DNA of 64,000 nucleotides from Heloderma charlesbogerti (GCA_026122225.1 JANEZZ010002704.1:248001-312000), one strand, 5' to 3'; numbered from the stretch's first letter, positions 34,241-63,827 are shown. The notes: generated by a model not told the origin, from the sequence alone. Program-made: numbers and translations.

Positions 34241-34440
34241 GGCTGGTGGCTCCTATTTCAGTGGGGCAGTGAATCCGCTCTGGATTCCCGCCAGAACTCT
34301 AAAGAAGCTATCAAAGGCGCTGAGCCCATTCTAGAGACAGGGTTCAGGACTTCGCCGGGCTCCTCTAGAGTTCTGACTGGTTCTGACTGAAACTCGGAGA
34401 GGATTCACTGCCCCGCTGAGGTAGGAGCCGCCAGCCTCCG
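34241..34440. repeat. foldback MITE, GGAGGCTGGTGGCTCC family
   Basis: The left end ggaggctggtggctcctatt is mirrored by taggagccgccagcctcc. Inner text tctggattcccgccagaact also mirrors. A partial copy of the same repeat lies at about 3752-3850. It directly abuts TRIM14 exon 1. Confidence 0.65.
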
Positions 34441-34539
34441 CTGCACGAAAGCCCCCTCTGTAAAAGGTACCACAAGACTGCCCCCCCCCCGAATAAAGAG
34501 CGCCGGAAAGCGCCGGGTCAAGGAGCCTTCCCGCCGGCA

Positions 34540-35420
34540 ACCCCACTCGCCCTGCGCCGCCCGGGCGAGGACATCGACTCGGTGGCCGCGGCGGGAGCCC
34601 AAAAGCGGGCAGAGCGCGCGCACGCAGAGCGCGCACTCGTCGCAGAAAAGCTCCAAGGGGCGCCCGCGGTGATCGGCGCACTCGCGCGCCAGGTCTCGCG
34701 GGGCGCGCAGCTCCTCGGCCGGGCACTCGAAAGCCGCGCCGCGGCGGCCGGCCGCCGCCAGGCACGGCCGCGCGTGGGCCTCGCAAGGCGCCCTCCGGCG
34801 GTGAGGCAGCTCCATCCCGCCGCGCCCGGCTCCCCCTGCGCGCACAGCCCGCAGGTCGCAGCGGCCGCAGCCCGCTCCTGCTCCCGCCGCGCCATGAGCT
34901 CCCGGCGCAAGCAGGAACGAGGAGCGACGGGGAGGGGCGCCTCCGCCCGCCGGGGCTCCGGAGAAGGAAAACGAAACTTGGAGAGATGCGCGCACGCTCC
35001 GCGCGGGGAGGAGAAGAAGCAGGCAGGCCTGGGCGGGGCGTGGCGTGGCGTGGCGTGCCAGCTGCGCGGAGGGGAGGGGAAGGGAGGGCAGGGGACGCGA
35101 GACAAAGCACTACGGGAGCCTAGCGGCGCCGCAGTTGGAGTCGGGGATGCGCGCGGGGGAGAACGTGGGCAGGGCGCGACCTGCCTCCCCGGATCTGGGG
35201 CTGTTTAAACCCTCAGCAGACCTAAGTGACAAAGCTGTTCCTGCAGGACTGCGCAACTCGTGGCGGCGGAGATGGGAACCCATCTCTGAATTGAATGCCC
35301 CCCCAACCGGGCGGCGGCGGCGGCCCCCTCCTCCACAAGCATCCCTGCAAAACACGGCATGCCACCCCCGGAGAAGTCTGTGGGCAGGGAGTGCCCCCCC
35401 CGCTCCGCCGCCCTTCCCCT
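34540..35420. promoter_or_regulatory. TRIM14: CpG island over TRIM14 exon 1/promoter
   Basis: This is the only long stretch of very high GC and frequent CG dinucleotides in the window, covering TRIM14 exon 1 and about 500 bp upstream. It fits a promoter CpG island. No TATA box is apparent. Many open frames here come only from GC bias. Confidence 0.75.
34552..34895 (-). pseudogene. TRIM14: TRIM14 exon 1 (B-boxes), frameshifted
   Basis: The ATG at 34893-34895 opens a frame reading TCGLCAQGEPGAAGWSCLT, the first half of a B-box 1. The second half (APCEAHARPCL) and the whole B-box 2 (CADHRGRPLELFCDECALC, ALCPLLGSRRGH) are in another frame. One missing base at about 34798-34801 separates them; allowing for it gives the expected C-x2-C-x4-C-x2-H spacing. 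A second in-frame ATG just upstream of the break (MELPHRRRAPCEAH) could still open the B-box 2 frame. The exon end after CAG at 34552 is followed by GGCGAGT, with no GT donor at the homologous site. Confidence 0.8.
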
Positions 35421-37350
35421 ACTGGGAAACAGACCGAGAAGACATATTTGGTTCTAGCCCTCTGGTTTAAGGAAAATTCCAGGATAATCAGGGTCCACTA
35501 CCTCTGGGGTGGGGAGGAAAGGCCTCCCACATCATGTGGCTTGCCAGCTTCAGAAACACTTCGTGCCCAAGCCAGTTAAGCGAGAGAGTGCTTTTCTGTA
35601 GCTCAGTTTAGATGGATGCCTGGCATTATCTGTTCCATCATGCAGCGCAGCTTCAGCCCACGGTCGGTACCTGGCAGAAGTTAAAGCCAGTCCACCATGC
35701 CCAAAGAATTGAGGCAGTGGAATTCTTAACTGTACAACTTGAAAGCACAGCTGGATATGTTTTGTCATATTAAAGGCCCTCCAAGAGCGCCACATTAACT
35801 TTGATGTTCTAATTCTATGCAGAGAACTATATATATATGGCAGCATTCCATAATTACCTTTCTATCATCTGCAGTCTGAAGTTTAAAAACGGCTGTAACA
35901 CAGTAACTAATGTTTTCAGAGCAAAAAAAAGGGAAAATTGAAAATGCAACTGCCAGTATCATAATGTTTTTATAAAACAAAGCTGAAGGAAGCATTTATG
36001 GCCAAGCACCCCTCTGTCATGCCTGGATACAGCTCTAGCTGAGAGCCCCCTTTCCCCCCGCTACCAACTCTTAGCAATGAGGCCAAAGATGGGCGACAAT
36101 CTCTCCGCTGGGCTTAGACGTGGCTCCTCCGCCTGCTGCGTTACTGGCCACGATGCAGATGAGCAGGGCTTCAGAGAACAGGTAGTCAAGAAAATCTAGC
36201 CATACCTGAACGGGAGAGCTGTTCAAATGCCAAAATCTTTCCACTGTCGGAACCAGCGTTCACAGAATGAGGCATCAGACCATCCAAGGAGGGGGCTGGA
36301 GCCAGGGTGGGGGAAGGCATAAGGGCTGGGAACAACCTTGGTGGATAGGCATGGCAGAATGGAGCAGATGCAGATTCGTAAAAGGAAGATCGCTACGGGT
36401 CTGGACACTGCAGAAGTGTAATGTTGCTGTTAAGTATTATGAGGCTAAATTATCCCGCTATGTATGTTAAGCTATCTTTTGAAAGCTGCCTCGGGGTGGA
36501 GGGGTTTGCCCTGAAAGGCAGCGTGTAAGTACTTATGGACGAACAAATCTATGGTGCAGTTTTGGGATACTGCGTGCAGTTTGGGTTGCCCCATCTTAGA
36601 AAGAATGTCACAAAGGTGGAAGAGGTATGTAACAGGGCAGTCAAAATGATTAAGTGACAGATTTTTTAAAGATTGGGGCTTTTTAAAGTTTAGCTATGCA
36701 GACATTTCCAGTGATGCATCATTCATAATTGGGGCCGCAGTGGCTTAGTGGTTAAGACGCTGAACTGCAGACTAGAAGGTCGGCAGGACAGCAGTTTGAG
36801 ACCCGAGTGCTGCGTGACGGAGTGAGCTCCGTCTTCAGTCCCAGCTCCTGCCAACCTAGCAGTTTGAAAGCAAGAAATTGCAAGTAGATAAATAGGTACC
36901 GCTTTGGCAGGAAAGGGAACAGCGTTCTGTGCACCTTGGTGTTCAGTCATGCCGGCCACATGACCACGGAAGCGACTTTGGACAGCGCTGGCTCTTTGGC
37001 TTAGAAATGGAGATGAGCACCACACCCTAGTGTCGGACACGACTGGTTGGGGACACCTTTACCTTATCATTCATAAGTCAGTGGAAAATTATATTTGATT
37101 TCAGCACTTCTATTCAAAAGCCAATTTTGTTCTATATTAAGAACACAACCCTATGCATGTTTGCATAGAATTGCACCCTTAATGGATATAATTCACCCTA
37201 TAGTTATATTTTTCAATACAGATATACTAGGGTATGTATGTACCATGTTAGTTAACAGAATGTAAATGTTCCAGGCTGAACAGAACATGACCAATAGTTA
37301 CAGAGAGTTAATGCTGTACTCAAGTGTGAGAAGAAGCAACACAAACTTGT
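34896..37350. other. TRIM14-RNF38 intergenic interval
   Basis: The region lies between the TRIM14 promoter and the probable RNF38 3' end. It contains the CpG island and the Sauria SINE at 36729. Nothing else is recognisable in about 35420-36728. Confidence 0.6.
36729..37065 (+). mobile_element. Sauria SINE (tRNA head, BovB-type tail)
   Basis: The head gtggcttagtggttaagacg carries Pol III box A, and gacagcagtttgagacccga occupies the box B area. The body includes cagctcctgccaacctagca, agtagataaataggtaccg and catgccggccacatgaccac. The end gtgtcggacacgactggttg matches the BovB 3' tail (gtcggacacgactg). Direct repeats ATCATTCATAA lie at 36718-36728 and 37066-37076. The element is non-autonomous and is mobilised by BovB enzymes according to established knowledge of this family. 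Confidence 0.92.
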
Positions 37351-37368
37351 ATAAGTGTACATCATACA

Positions 37369-37374
37369 TTTATT
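37369..37374 (-). terminator. RNF38: candidate RNF38 polyadenylation signal
   Basis: AATAAA on the - strand is followed by a TG-rich stretch (tgtatgatgtacac). It marks the end of the long unique stretch downstream of RNF38. Confidence 0.5.
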
Positions 37375-39942
37375 ACTGAACAACCCTCTCAACTCCAAAA
37401 TTGGGCACAGGGATTAAAAATAAAAATTCATTGCACTACTTAGTAAAGCATTACTAGTAACTCTCATAAAAAATGTACAAATTTTGTTAAAAATTTATCA
37501 AGCCTTCAAATGATTTGGTTACAGATATTTATAATACATTTAAAACTACGTGTTAAATGATACAATGGAGTATGATTTTAAAGAAAACACTTGACAAATA
37601 TGATTCCAACAAAACCCATAAGCTTTCATAATCATTAGCAAATTTTTAACACAAAATAGTAAAATGAGGTAACTGAAGGTACCAAAGGGGGCAGAGGGTG
37701 AGAGAGAACCGCAGCTCTCTTAGACAGGTCTACCAATAACCACGTTTGTGATGAATTTTTGGAAAGCAAAATAAAGGAGCTGGTAAATCCCAAATATTAC
37801 AAGAGCTGGAAATGCTAACAGCTGCAACAAATATCACATTCTGGAGACTGTACAAAAAAATTCTATACAAAAGAAATTACTTTGCACAAAATAATCTGTA
37901 AAGAAAGCCACAAAGTGAGACCTTAGAGATATCTGTAAGGCCTTTATACCCATTTTTTTTTAAAGGCTAGGAGAAGCTCAAGTTAAGTTGACAATTCATG
38001 CAAATAAAACCACAGCAGTGCCAACATGATAAAGCCAACTTTTTCTTTCTTCTTTTAGTGGGAGAGGTAGGGATAAGAAGGGAAAAGGCTACCCAACATA
38101 ATCCAGTGCTGTCAGGCACCAACGAGGGCTGTGGAATTAGGTCAGGGCTGGGCAACACACAGGCCACATGCAGCCCCTGCACTGCCAAATTTGGCAGCAG
38201 CAAGGGGGGAAACTGGTGGTCTTAGTGCTTTATGAAGAGTTTAAAAGGTCAAATTTAGCTTGTTCTCAAGTTAAATTTGACCCTTTAGTGCACCCTTAGT
38301 GGTTTGCTGCTGAATTTCAGAAGAAACCACTTTTTTTTCTCCAGTGCCCAATGGAGTGCAGCCTGCGGGGGGCAAAAATGGCCCCATGAACCCCCAAAAT
38401 TGTTCACCCCTGAATAAGATGCACAAATGTGCATAACACATGGCAGTTAATGGCTGAGCAGGAATCTTCTTCTCTTCTGCCAGTAGCTGGGTTAAGAATT
38501 CCATTGCAGCCAGCCTGGACTGGTTCAGAACACATGCATGTGTGGTCTCATACACACTTAACCACAGGAAGCAAATCCGCACACATTTGCAAGAGTCCCA
38601 TGCAAACAAAAGTCATTCAAAGAAGAGATCAGCTACAGAAGTGCAACAATTAACTTCAATATACTACTAGAGGAGTGCCTACTTCACCCCTCTCCATGCA
38701 CCAACAGTCTTGCTCAGCTGAAACTGGGCATTAAGGGACAGATGCTGACCTGCAATGTGGATCCAGATTCAGGGCTGAGGAGCCACTTCTCAGAATTGGG
38801 TATTATGTGCCTTATCATTCTATTACAAGAAAGTGCCTTATTTCTATCCTTTGACAGTGGATACCGAGTGGGGTAGTGTCATGTTTAGATTTGTACAGGT
38901 AAAAATTTCTATCTTTGTCCAGCAATATAAAAAAGTCCCAAAGTACTGTAAAACATGTGTGGCTCTACCCCCCGCCCCACCGCCCAGCCCATGATTTTGT
39001 TTGCTTAAAAAAATAAAATTTACTATGTGCAATTTAACCTTTTTGACATGTTGAGACAATTACTTAGAGCACATTGAGAGAAAAATGGTAACATTTGTAA
39101 ATCTGTCACACACAGTACGTTAAACTGCTTCATTTGCATTAAGTTCTTGATGCTATGGACAGACTAAGGCGCCTAAGCTACTATAGAGGCAAATAGTATC
39201 TGAAACAAAGGGGGTGGAATGGGAATTGTGCTTTTCCATTTTGCAGAACCACTAGCTATGATTGGTCAGCAGAGCCTTCAGAAAGAAGGACGATTCACAA
39301 CCAACACTGTCCTGGAGGAATATACAGACTTAACATATAGCAGCATACAAAAGCATCAGAAAGGACACAGAAGGAACTTAAAGCCAACTGGCAGCAGGTT
39401 GCAGCAATATTGCTAGCTGCAGGGCTTGTGCTGTTGCAGCCGAAAGTTATGGTACTTAAAACATAGGAGAAAAGCAAAAGAATCCACAAATAAATGTAGT
39501 TCTCCAAAAGATGCACAGTAGCCATGAGCAGACAGTTGTGTAGTGAAAAAAGTTTAAAAAACCAAGCCTGAAATGTTAAGTGATGCCAATGTTTCCCAAT
39601 ACATTATTCAGAAGGCAGTTGAAAGGAGGTCAACTCCAGATTCACAGCATTTAGTAGTTTTCCATTGATTTCATATACCAGCCCATTCTTGGACATGAAT
39701 ATTCTTCATACTATCCATACAACACTGAGGATGCCTTGATATCACATAAAAGCCTGGTACCAAGTACAGCAGGCTAGAAACTGTATCCTGTGACATTTTT
39801 GCCAGGCAGTAAAGAATTGACATGGTACCATGGCTGGGGTGGGGAAAACCACATATTCTAGCTCTAAGAAAGTGCTAAAGGTTTAATTTTGTTCACAAGG
39901 TTGAAGGCTTTTAAAAAGAAAAAGAGGGTTCTCTCTCTCTCT

Positions 39943-40320
39943 GGGACTGTTCGCATGTAATGGCAGCAAATTGTGGGTTAATTAATTAACACATGATTTG
40001 CCGTAGCATGTGCCAGGAACGTTCTGTAGCCTTTTTGAATATTCAACCCCCAATTGGGAGTTGCTATGTGATGCCTGAACCCAGACACTATAGGTTAATC
40101 ATGAGTTAAACAACCCACGGTTAACCTAACTACTATCTATTGATTAACTGTGGGCTGTTCAGTCCAAGATTACAAGTTTGGATGTCACATAACCACCCCC
40201 AATCAGCCTGATCAGGGGTTGAATATTCAAAATGGCTGTGCAATACACCTCTCTCACACCTTGGCAAATCATGGGTTAATTAATTAACCCATGACTTGCC
40301 AACATTATATGCGAACCGGG
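39943..40320. repeat. foldback MITE in the RNF38 3' UTR
   Basis: The left arm GTTCGCATGTAATG with gggttaattaattaacacat is mirrored by gggttaattaattaaccca and CATTATATGCGAAC on the right. A second inner pair, ttgaatattcaacccccaat and its mirror, adds structure. A possible 8-bp target repeat (tctctctc-like) flanks it but lies in a CT-rich tract. Confidence 0.7.
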
Positions 40321-41511
40321 TCTCTCTCTTTAAAGTTATTTTAATTGTACATGTTTGCTTGTGTATGGCAAGGAATGTGAGTTAGTGCCAGTGTTTGTAA
40401 ACTAAATTGTGTATTTAAGCAAGTATGTTGCCAACAATACTAGAAGCATTTGCACAAGCCTCTCCAACATCCTCTCAGTTTTCATTTTTACAGACAAAAA
40501 TGGAAAACAAAACAAAACGACATCTTCACTATTTGAAATAAAAATCTAGTTTCAAAATTCAACAGAAAAGAACTAATATTGGCTGGAAGAATTTAAGAAA
40601 GAAGAGAGGACATTAACTGTCAATCACCAGTCAAGAATGTTTAATATTGCTACCTGACTGTGAGTGCTGCAACTCCTTATGAAGTTAGCGGTGAGCTCCA
40701 AATTTTAAAAATGTGGAAATTCCAGGAACCTAAGAACCAGTCTAATTATTTATAGTAACTGAGAAATCAATATGCTCTATAATGGCAGACATAATATGTC
40801 CAATTAATGGGAAGCATAATAGTTCTCTGAATAAAAGCAAAAAGGCCTTTTTATACTATTAATCGCATGGGGTAGGGTGGGGGATGAAATACCAAATGTC
40901 TATAATTGCTGCACCCTTAGCATTCAGTGTGCAACTGCAAACGCAATGAAAGAAACCAGTGTACAGTACTAGTACTGTTTAAATAACACACAAGATTATA
41001 CATTGCAGCATAATTAATACTACACACATACATCCTCAGTACATGCTGGTATATAAGTCCTCTTGCACGCTACTGTCCAAACACTTGCTCTCCTGCATAC
41101 ACACAGACATCCTGCGATCAACGCAACCACCCACACCATTTATTCCCACTCACAGTATTTGAAGGCTCTATATAAGGTAGATTGCTATATTGTTTGGAGC
41201 TACCACTTTTCTTTTTTAATATAAAAGCACATGCTAGAAGATCACGTTCCACTGTAATCTCGCAGCAACACTCGGAATGATCACACAAAAACCAGGGAAT
41301 GTTAGTGCACACACGAAATTAAGCTAAAAGAAAAAAAATCTTTGGAGTTCCAATCACACAGTTAGTATAACAATCCCATAATTGTGAAGACTAATTATAA
41401 GCTTTATAGTTGATTAAATCACACAGTGCAAAGAAAGGTCCGTTGACCCTTTTGTGTAAAGGGAAGGCTGGAAGCCACATGGGTTAAGTTCAGTGGAGAG
41501 TTCATATATGA

Positions 41512-41526
41512 GTGTGTGAGTGTGTA

Positions 41527-41593
<67 letters not shown>

Positions 41594-41594
41594 G
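41512..41594. repeat. compound (GT)n(AT)n(AC)n microsatellite
   Basis: GT repeats run into about ten AT repeats and then AC repeats, making one self-complementary tract. It starts about 40 bases after the RNF38 stop. Confidence 0.95.
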
Positions 41595-41635
41595 TGACTA
41601 GGAACACCCAAAGTAGAATTGTGCTCTTAGACTGG

Positions 41636-59564
<17,929 letters not shown>

Positions 59565-62114
59565 CTGTGTTCCAGAGAAGTAAAATAAACAAATCCACAT
59601 GTAATGGTTATCCCAGAATAGCATTTATTAAGACACCCATTCAGATTTTTTTAAATAGGTGAACCAGGCATTCCCCATTCCTTACTAACAAATCAGAAAT
59701 TAAATGTCTAGCTATTTCATTACTTCAGTAATGGATTGTAGTTTATTGCCCATTTCCCTTTTAACCTTTTCTCCTATGGATTCTTGCAAAGTATTTTTTT
59801 CCAATTCTGCAAAATGGAAAGGTATACAAATTTAGAAGTGTTTACTCAGTTTTTTGAAATATGCTTGCATGAGCACAAATTTCATGCCAATGGGCTCTAT
59901 GTTTGTGAATTATTAAAGAAGCTGCAGCCAGATGAAGTTGTAGCCCAACACGCGCACTCACTACCTGGCTAGACATGCGATTTATAGTGCGGCCAAGTTT
60001 TGATCCATAAAGTGGGCTCTGATATATCCCTTACATTTATTTCCTTGTTAATGCAGTATTTATATGCTTTGAAAAGTATTCAGCCGAGTGAGTCTTCATT
60101 GATAAGTTTTCATTGAGTCAATGCAGCTTTAAAAACAAGTGCAAAAATTATAGAAACTGACTGCTAGCCACATTTTTGTTTAGTATCTCAAATTATTTAC
60201 CTAGGAAACAACTCTCTAGCATGCCTCTAACATGGGCCTTATTTCATTTAATCTTTAACAAGAGGTCTGAGACTCACAAATCCTTACATCCTGACTTGGT
60301 GGTGCATTGCATCACAATCTTTTCTGTCTTCGTTTTTTTTTTTTTTAAGAGGAGAAATAGATAAGGATGAAGCGGGGGGGTGGGATGGGAGAGAAGACAC
60401 AGAAAAATACTAGAGTTGTGTCCCATATTGCAGGTCTGGGAAGCTGGGTGACTAAGCATGGAAGAAAAGCACAAGTTTCATACATAGTAGTAAGTTTTCC
60501 GGGAAAAAATTCAGTTTGCATTGGAAAATTTTCTGATGCCCTTGTGTAACCTAACTTAACATTTTATTTTACTTGTATTTAATAAACAATCTTTAGTAAA
60601 CAACAATGTAAAATGTTAATCTTCTTGTCCCAATACACGACAAGTATTTGACCTGAAATATTTGAGGGGGGAAAAACACATTTAATGTGATTTAAATGTT
60701 ACAGTGTGCAATTTTAAAATTGGAATATTTGTAAAAATATAAAGACAATTGCACGAACTTCCCTTATATTGTTTAAATATAAGGGAACAAAGTTTTCTGA
60801 ACAAAGGTTCAGAAAACTGTTGACACACTAATAAATGTTAGCATCCCAAAGAACTGTACATGATATTCTGACAACCACTCATCTATAATTCTGAAACTGC
60901 CAAACTTGCCTCATAGTGTCTTTGCAATTGGCATCAATTAATTGTTATTAATGAATCTGTAAAATTGACTTTTTTCTGCAGAAAAATAAAGCTCCGCATC
61001 ACTTAGACATGTCACTTAGACATGGTCTTTCATTCGAGCTCCTGGACGCCAAAGTATGTGGTTGTATTGCATAGATGTCAAAACAGAACTGCCCCCTCAA
61101 ATAGTATTTTAGCTATTTCCGCTGAAGTAAAGGCCTTTACACAGTTACATTACTTTATACAAAAGGACAGCAAGTTCAATACACCAAAATTTTAACCAAT
61201 AAATATACAGAAATGTAGAAACTTGGGGAAGCATAGCAACTGACCCAATGGGATGTGGGAAACATTTTTTTGGCAGTTCCCCTTGTTCAAAAGTTCTCTA
61301 AATTCAAAGTTCAACAAACAATTTGGCTCAAGAGGAATTTAAAGAGAAACTGACAAATACTTGAGTGAGATTCACTGTGTTTCCCCATAAAACTACTCTC
61401 ACCTCAAATCCCCAAACTGGTTTTTGAACTCTAAGAATTTAAAGAGGAATCGGAGAATCTGATGGGACGGCTTTTCTTATTCAAAGTAGTATCAGATTCT
61501 TAGCCCAACTACTCCCTAGGGTTTTGAGGCACATAACGTTTTCTTCTCTGATTTATTCTTGTTACTATCAACCCTAATGTTTATTAAACTCTAGTACTTA
61601 TTCTGTTTAAAACATGTGCATCCTGCCTTTCCACTCATGTGAGTCTCCCAGGAAGCTTACAGTAATTAAAACATGAATTAGCTTTGCCTCTCACTAAAAG
61701 CTTCTCTAAACCGGACTCTCAGCTCTCACCTCCTACACCCCAAATATCCTCCCCCTGAAATGGCTGCCAGGAAAATGTGGCAGATGACAGTTGTAGGAGT
61801 GCTGGGCTTGTTCTTGTCCTCCATCAGGCTGCAGATCTAAGCACTGTGTCTTCCCCCCAGATGCTCCAAGTGGAAAAGGGGGGGGGGAGAAGAAACACAC
61901 AAGGTGGTAACAGTCACTCCACCCAGGTACTTGGGCTGTTACTGGATCTTTAAGTCACAGCTGGCCCAATGTAAACAGCACCCACTGGAAACAGACAGAA
62001 GGATAGGTGCTGGACGCTAACATACAAAGGGCACTGTGTCACCTAGTGGACGATGACAGTATTAAGCCGATAAAGGAAGAACAGAACAGGGTGGTGGTGG
62101 AGAACTGAAGCAAA

Positions 62115-62700
62115 GAAAGTGGGCCTATGGTGGCCCAAGGAAGGCTTTGCGGAAGAATACAGAATAATCCTGTGACATTGCATTCCAATTTGCTGGTGTT
62201 AACATTCAAAGCCCTTAACGGCTTGGGGCCAGGTTACCTGAAGGATCACCTCCTCCCATATGTGCCTGCCCGGACCTTAAGATCATCGTCAGCCGCCCTT
62301 CTCCATGAGCCCCTGCCAAAGGAAGTGAGGTGGGTGGCTAGTAGGAGGAGGGCTTTTTCTGCTGTGGCACCCCGGCTCTGGAATGAGCTCCCTAGTGAGG
62401 TTCGCCTGGCGCCTACATTGTATTCCTTTTGGCGCCAGGTGAAGACCTTTTTTCCCAGGCATTTTAGCATTTTAGCTTTCTAAATTTTTATCTTTGCTGT
62501 TTAAATCTGTATTTTAAACTCCTGCACTGCTGCTAGGTTTTATTGCGGTTGTATTGTTATATTGTGGTTTTAACGTTCTATATATTTTAAATTGTTTTAT
62601 TGTGTGTTGTTTGGTTTTAATTTTTGTGAACTGCCCAGAGAGCTTCGGCTATTGGGCGGTATAGAAATGAAATGAATAAATAAATAAATAAATAAATAAT
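62115..62700 (+). mobile_element. L2/CR1-clade LINE 3' end with ORF remnant
   Basis: An open stretch (62127-62480) reads LLVLTFKALNGLGPGYLKD, VPARTLRSSSAALLHEPLP and RAFSAVAPRLWNELPSEVR, the conserved C-terminus of this LINE ORF. It is followed by ctgcccagagagcttcggct, gggcggtatagaaatgaa and (AATA)n. The copy is 5'-truncated and is transposon-derived, not a host gene. Confidence 0.85.
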
Positions 62701-63237
62701 TTTAAATATCAGTAACTGAACCTAAAATAGAGCACTAACCATTTGAGGAGAGCAACTGAACATAGATTTATAGATCAAGAGCCTCAATATATATTTGTTA
62801 AATTTATTCACTTCCTTCCCATGCACCTAGGCAGCTCATATAAAAACAGTAAAATAATTTCAGTAACCAGAAAGCCATAATACATCAGCTGAAAATGTAA
62901 CAAAACAACCAGAAGAGAATTTCAACAGCAGGATACAACATATATACACTCGGTGAGCCCCCTCAAAGGCCCTGTTGAACCGAGATCTATATCAAATGTT
63001 TAAAAAGCTGGGAACCTGTTGTTTACATGAGCATTTCTGAGATGGCAAAGTCAGGACAAAATGGCATGGTTCAGACCTAAAAGGCCGCTCCAACAAATCA
63101 CAGTTTGTTGGCACATGAATAAGAAATTGGTTTATGTACACCCTTCTCTTCTCCCTCATTTATATGCCCAGTTGCGAAGGAGACTTCCTGGTTTCTGACC
63201 AGTTCCCCATGACATCTGAATCAGGAAAATGTAGTTT

Positions 63238-63420
63238 AAGAACATATGAACATAAGAAGAGCCATGCTGGATCAGACCAAGGGTCCATCTAGTCCAGCAT
63301 TCTGTTCACACAGTGGCCAACCAGCTGTCGACCAGGGACCCAAAAGCAGGACATGAACGCAACAGCACCCTTCCATCCATGTTCCCCAGCAACTGATGTA
63401 CGTAGGCATACTGCTTAGTT
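63238..63420 (+). repeat. amniote interspersed retroposon (tgctggatcagacc family)
   Basis: It contains agaacatatgaacataagaa, tgctggatcagaccaagggt, ccagcattctgttcacacag and ccatgttccccagcaactga. Confidence 0.65.
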
Positions 63421-63827
63421 TAAGGTTTAGGGGCTCTCTACAAACCAGAGCATCATCCTAGTTTGCAACTTGGTTTGATGGCAGTGCTTAAATCATCGTT
63501 TCCCAGGTCAGATACCCAGGGAAACTGTGGTTTCAAAAAATCAGGAAGTCCTGGCAGCCGGGCATATACGTGGAGTGCCTGACTTCATTCACACATCAAT
63601 AAACTGATATGTTGGAGTAGCCTGTTACATCTGCATTGGGTCAACAAATTTCCCCTCATTTCTTCCACATGATAATCTTGTGAGCACCCTCATGTGTTGC
63701 AAAAATGGCAACGGGAACTGTAACAAATCCAACCTCCCGCACCCCATTCTGGAAAGGCCTCTGGACAAAGGCTGAACAAATGGCCAGACTGTGATAAAAC
63801 CCAAAATTTACATCTCTAGATATTCAT

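Larger units (their letters stand above)
31593..34551 (-). other. TRIM14: TRIM14 first intron
   Basis: The interval contains foldback elements (31806, 33484, 34241), a GGGGAACCT repeat (32560) and a BovB tail (33671). I see nothing recognisable at about 31945-32560 or 32700-33480. Confidence 0.6.
10979..34895 (-). pseudogene. TRIM14: TRIM14 locus, inactivated (unitary pseudogene)
   Basis: TRIM14 in other vertebrates is a RING-less B-box/coiled-coil/PRYSPRY protein at mitochondria that supports MAVS and cGAS antiviral signalling. Five homologous exons are present in order: 34552-34895 (B-boxes), 31498-31592 and 24471-24704 (coiled coil), 19867-20029 (linker) and 10979-12056 (PRYSPRY). Lesions seen are: a one-base loss at about 34800 in the first B-box; exon 2 of 95 nt instead of the 96 usual in TRIM genes; an in-frame TGA at 24651-24653 where the human protein, as I recall it, has Arg; an exon 3 donor reading AAG|GGAGCC instead of a GT site; a one-base frame break at about 11708-11723; and an LTR insertion at 11034-11571. 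NANS and RNF38 on either side are intact, which argues against a poor assembly. An alternative is that some indels are assembly errors, but the TGA and the LTR would remain. Confidence 0.85.
37351..41635 (-). other. RNF38: probable RNF38 3' UTR
   Basis: About 4.3 kb of mostly unique, A/T-rich sequence follows the RNF38 stop without a splice or another gene, up to an AATAAA on the - strand at 37369-37374. RNF38 transcripts are known for a long 3' UTR. It contains a foldback element (39943-40320), another repeat (about 38130-38410) and a compound dinucleotide hairpin (41512-41594). Confidence 0.6.

Noticed and set aside
34331..35110. 259-codon open frame on the - strand overlapping TRIM14 exon 1
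   Set aside because: It is an off-frame reading of the same CpG island with Arg/Pro/Ala-rich text and none of the B-box cysteine spacing.
34582..35208. 208-codon open frame on the + strand in the GC-rich region
   Set aside because: It is a shadow of TRIM14 exon 1 and its CpG island; composition is driven by GC bias and no domain is recognisable.
36733..36805. tRNA gene
   Set aside because: The tRNA-like head is part of a SINE with target duplications and a BovB tail; no cloverleaf with a clear anticodon is preserved.
62127..62483. 118-codon open frame
   Set aside because: It is the C-terminal ORF remnant of an L2/CR1-clade LINE followed by its typical tail.
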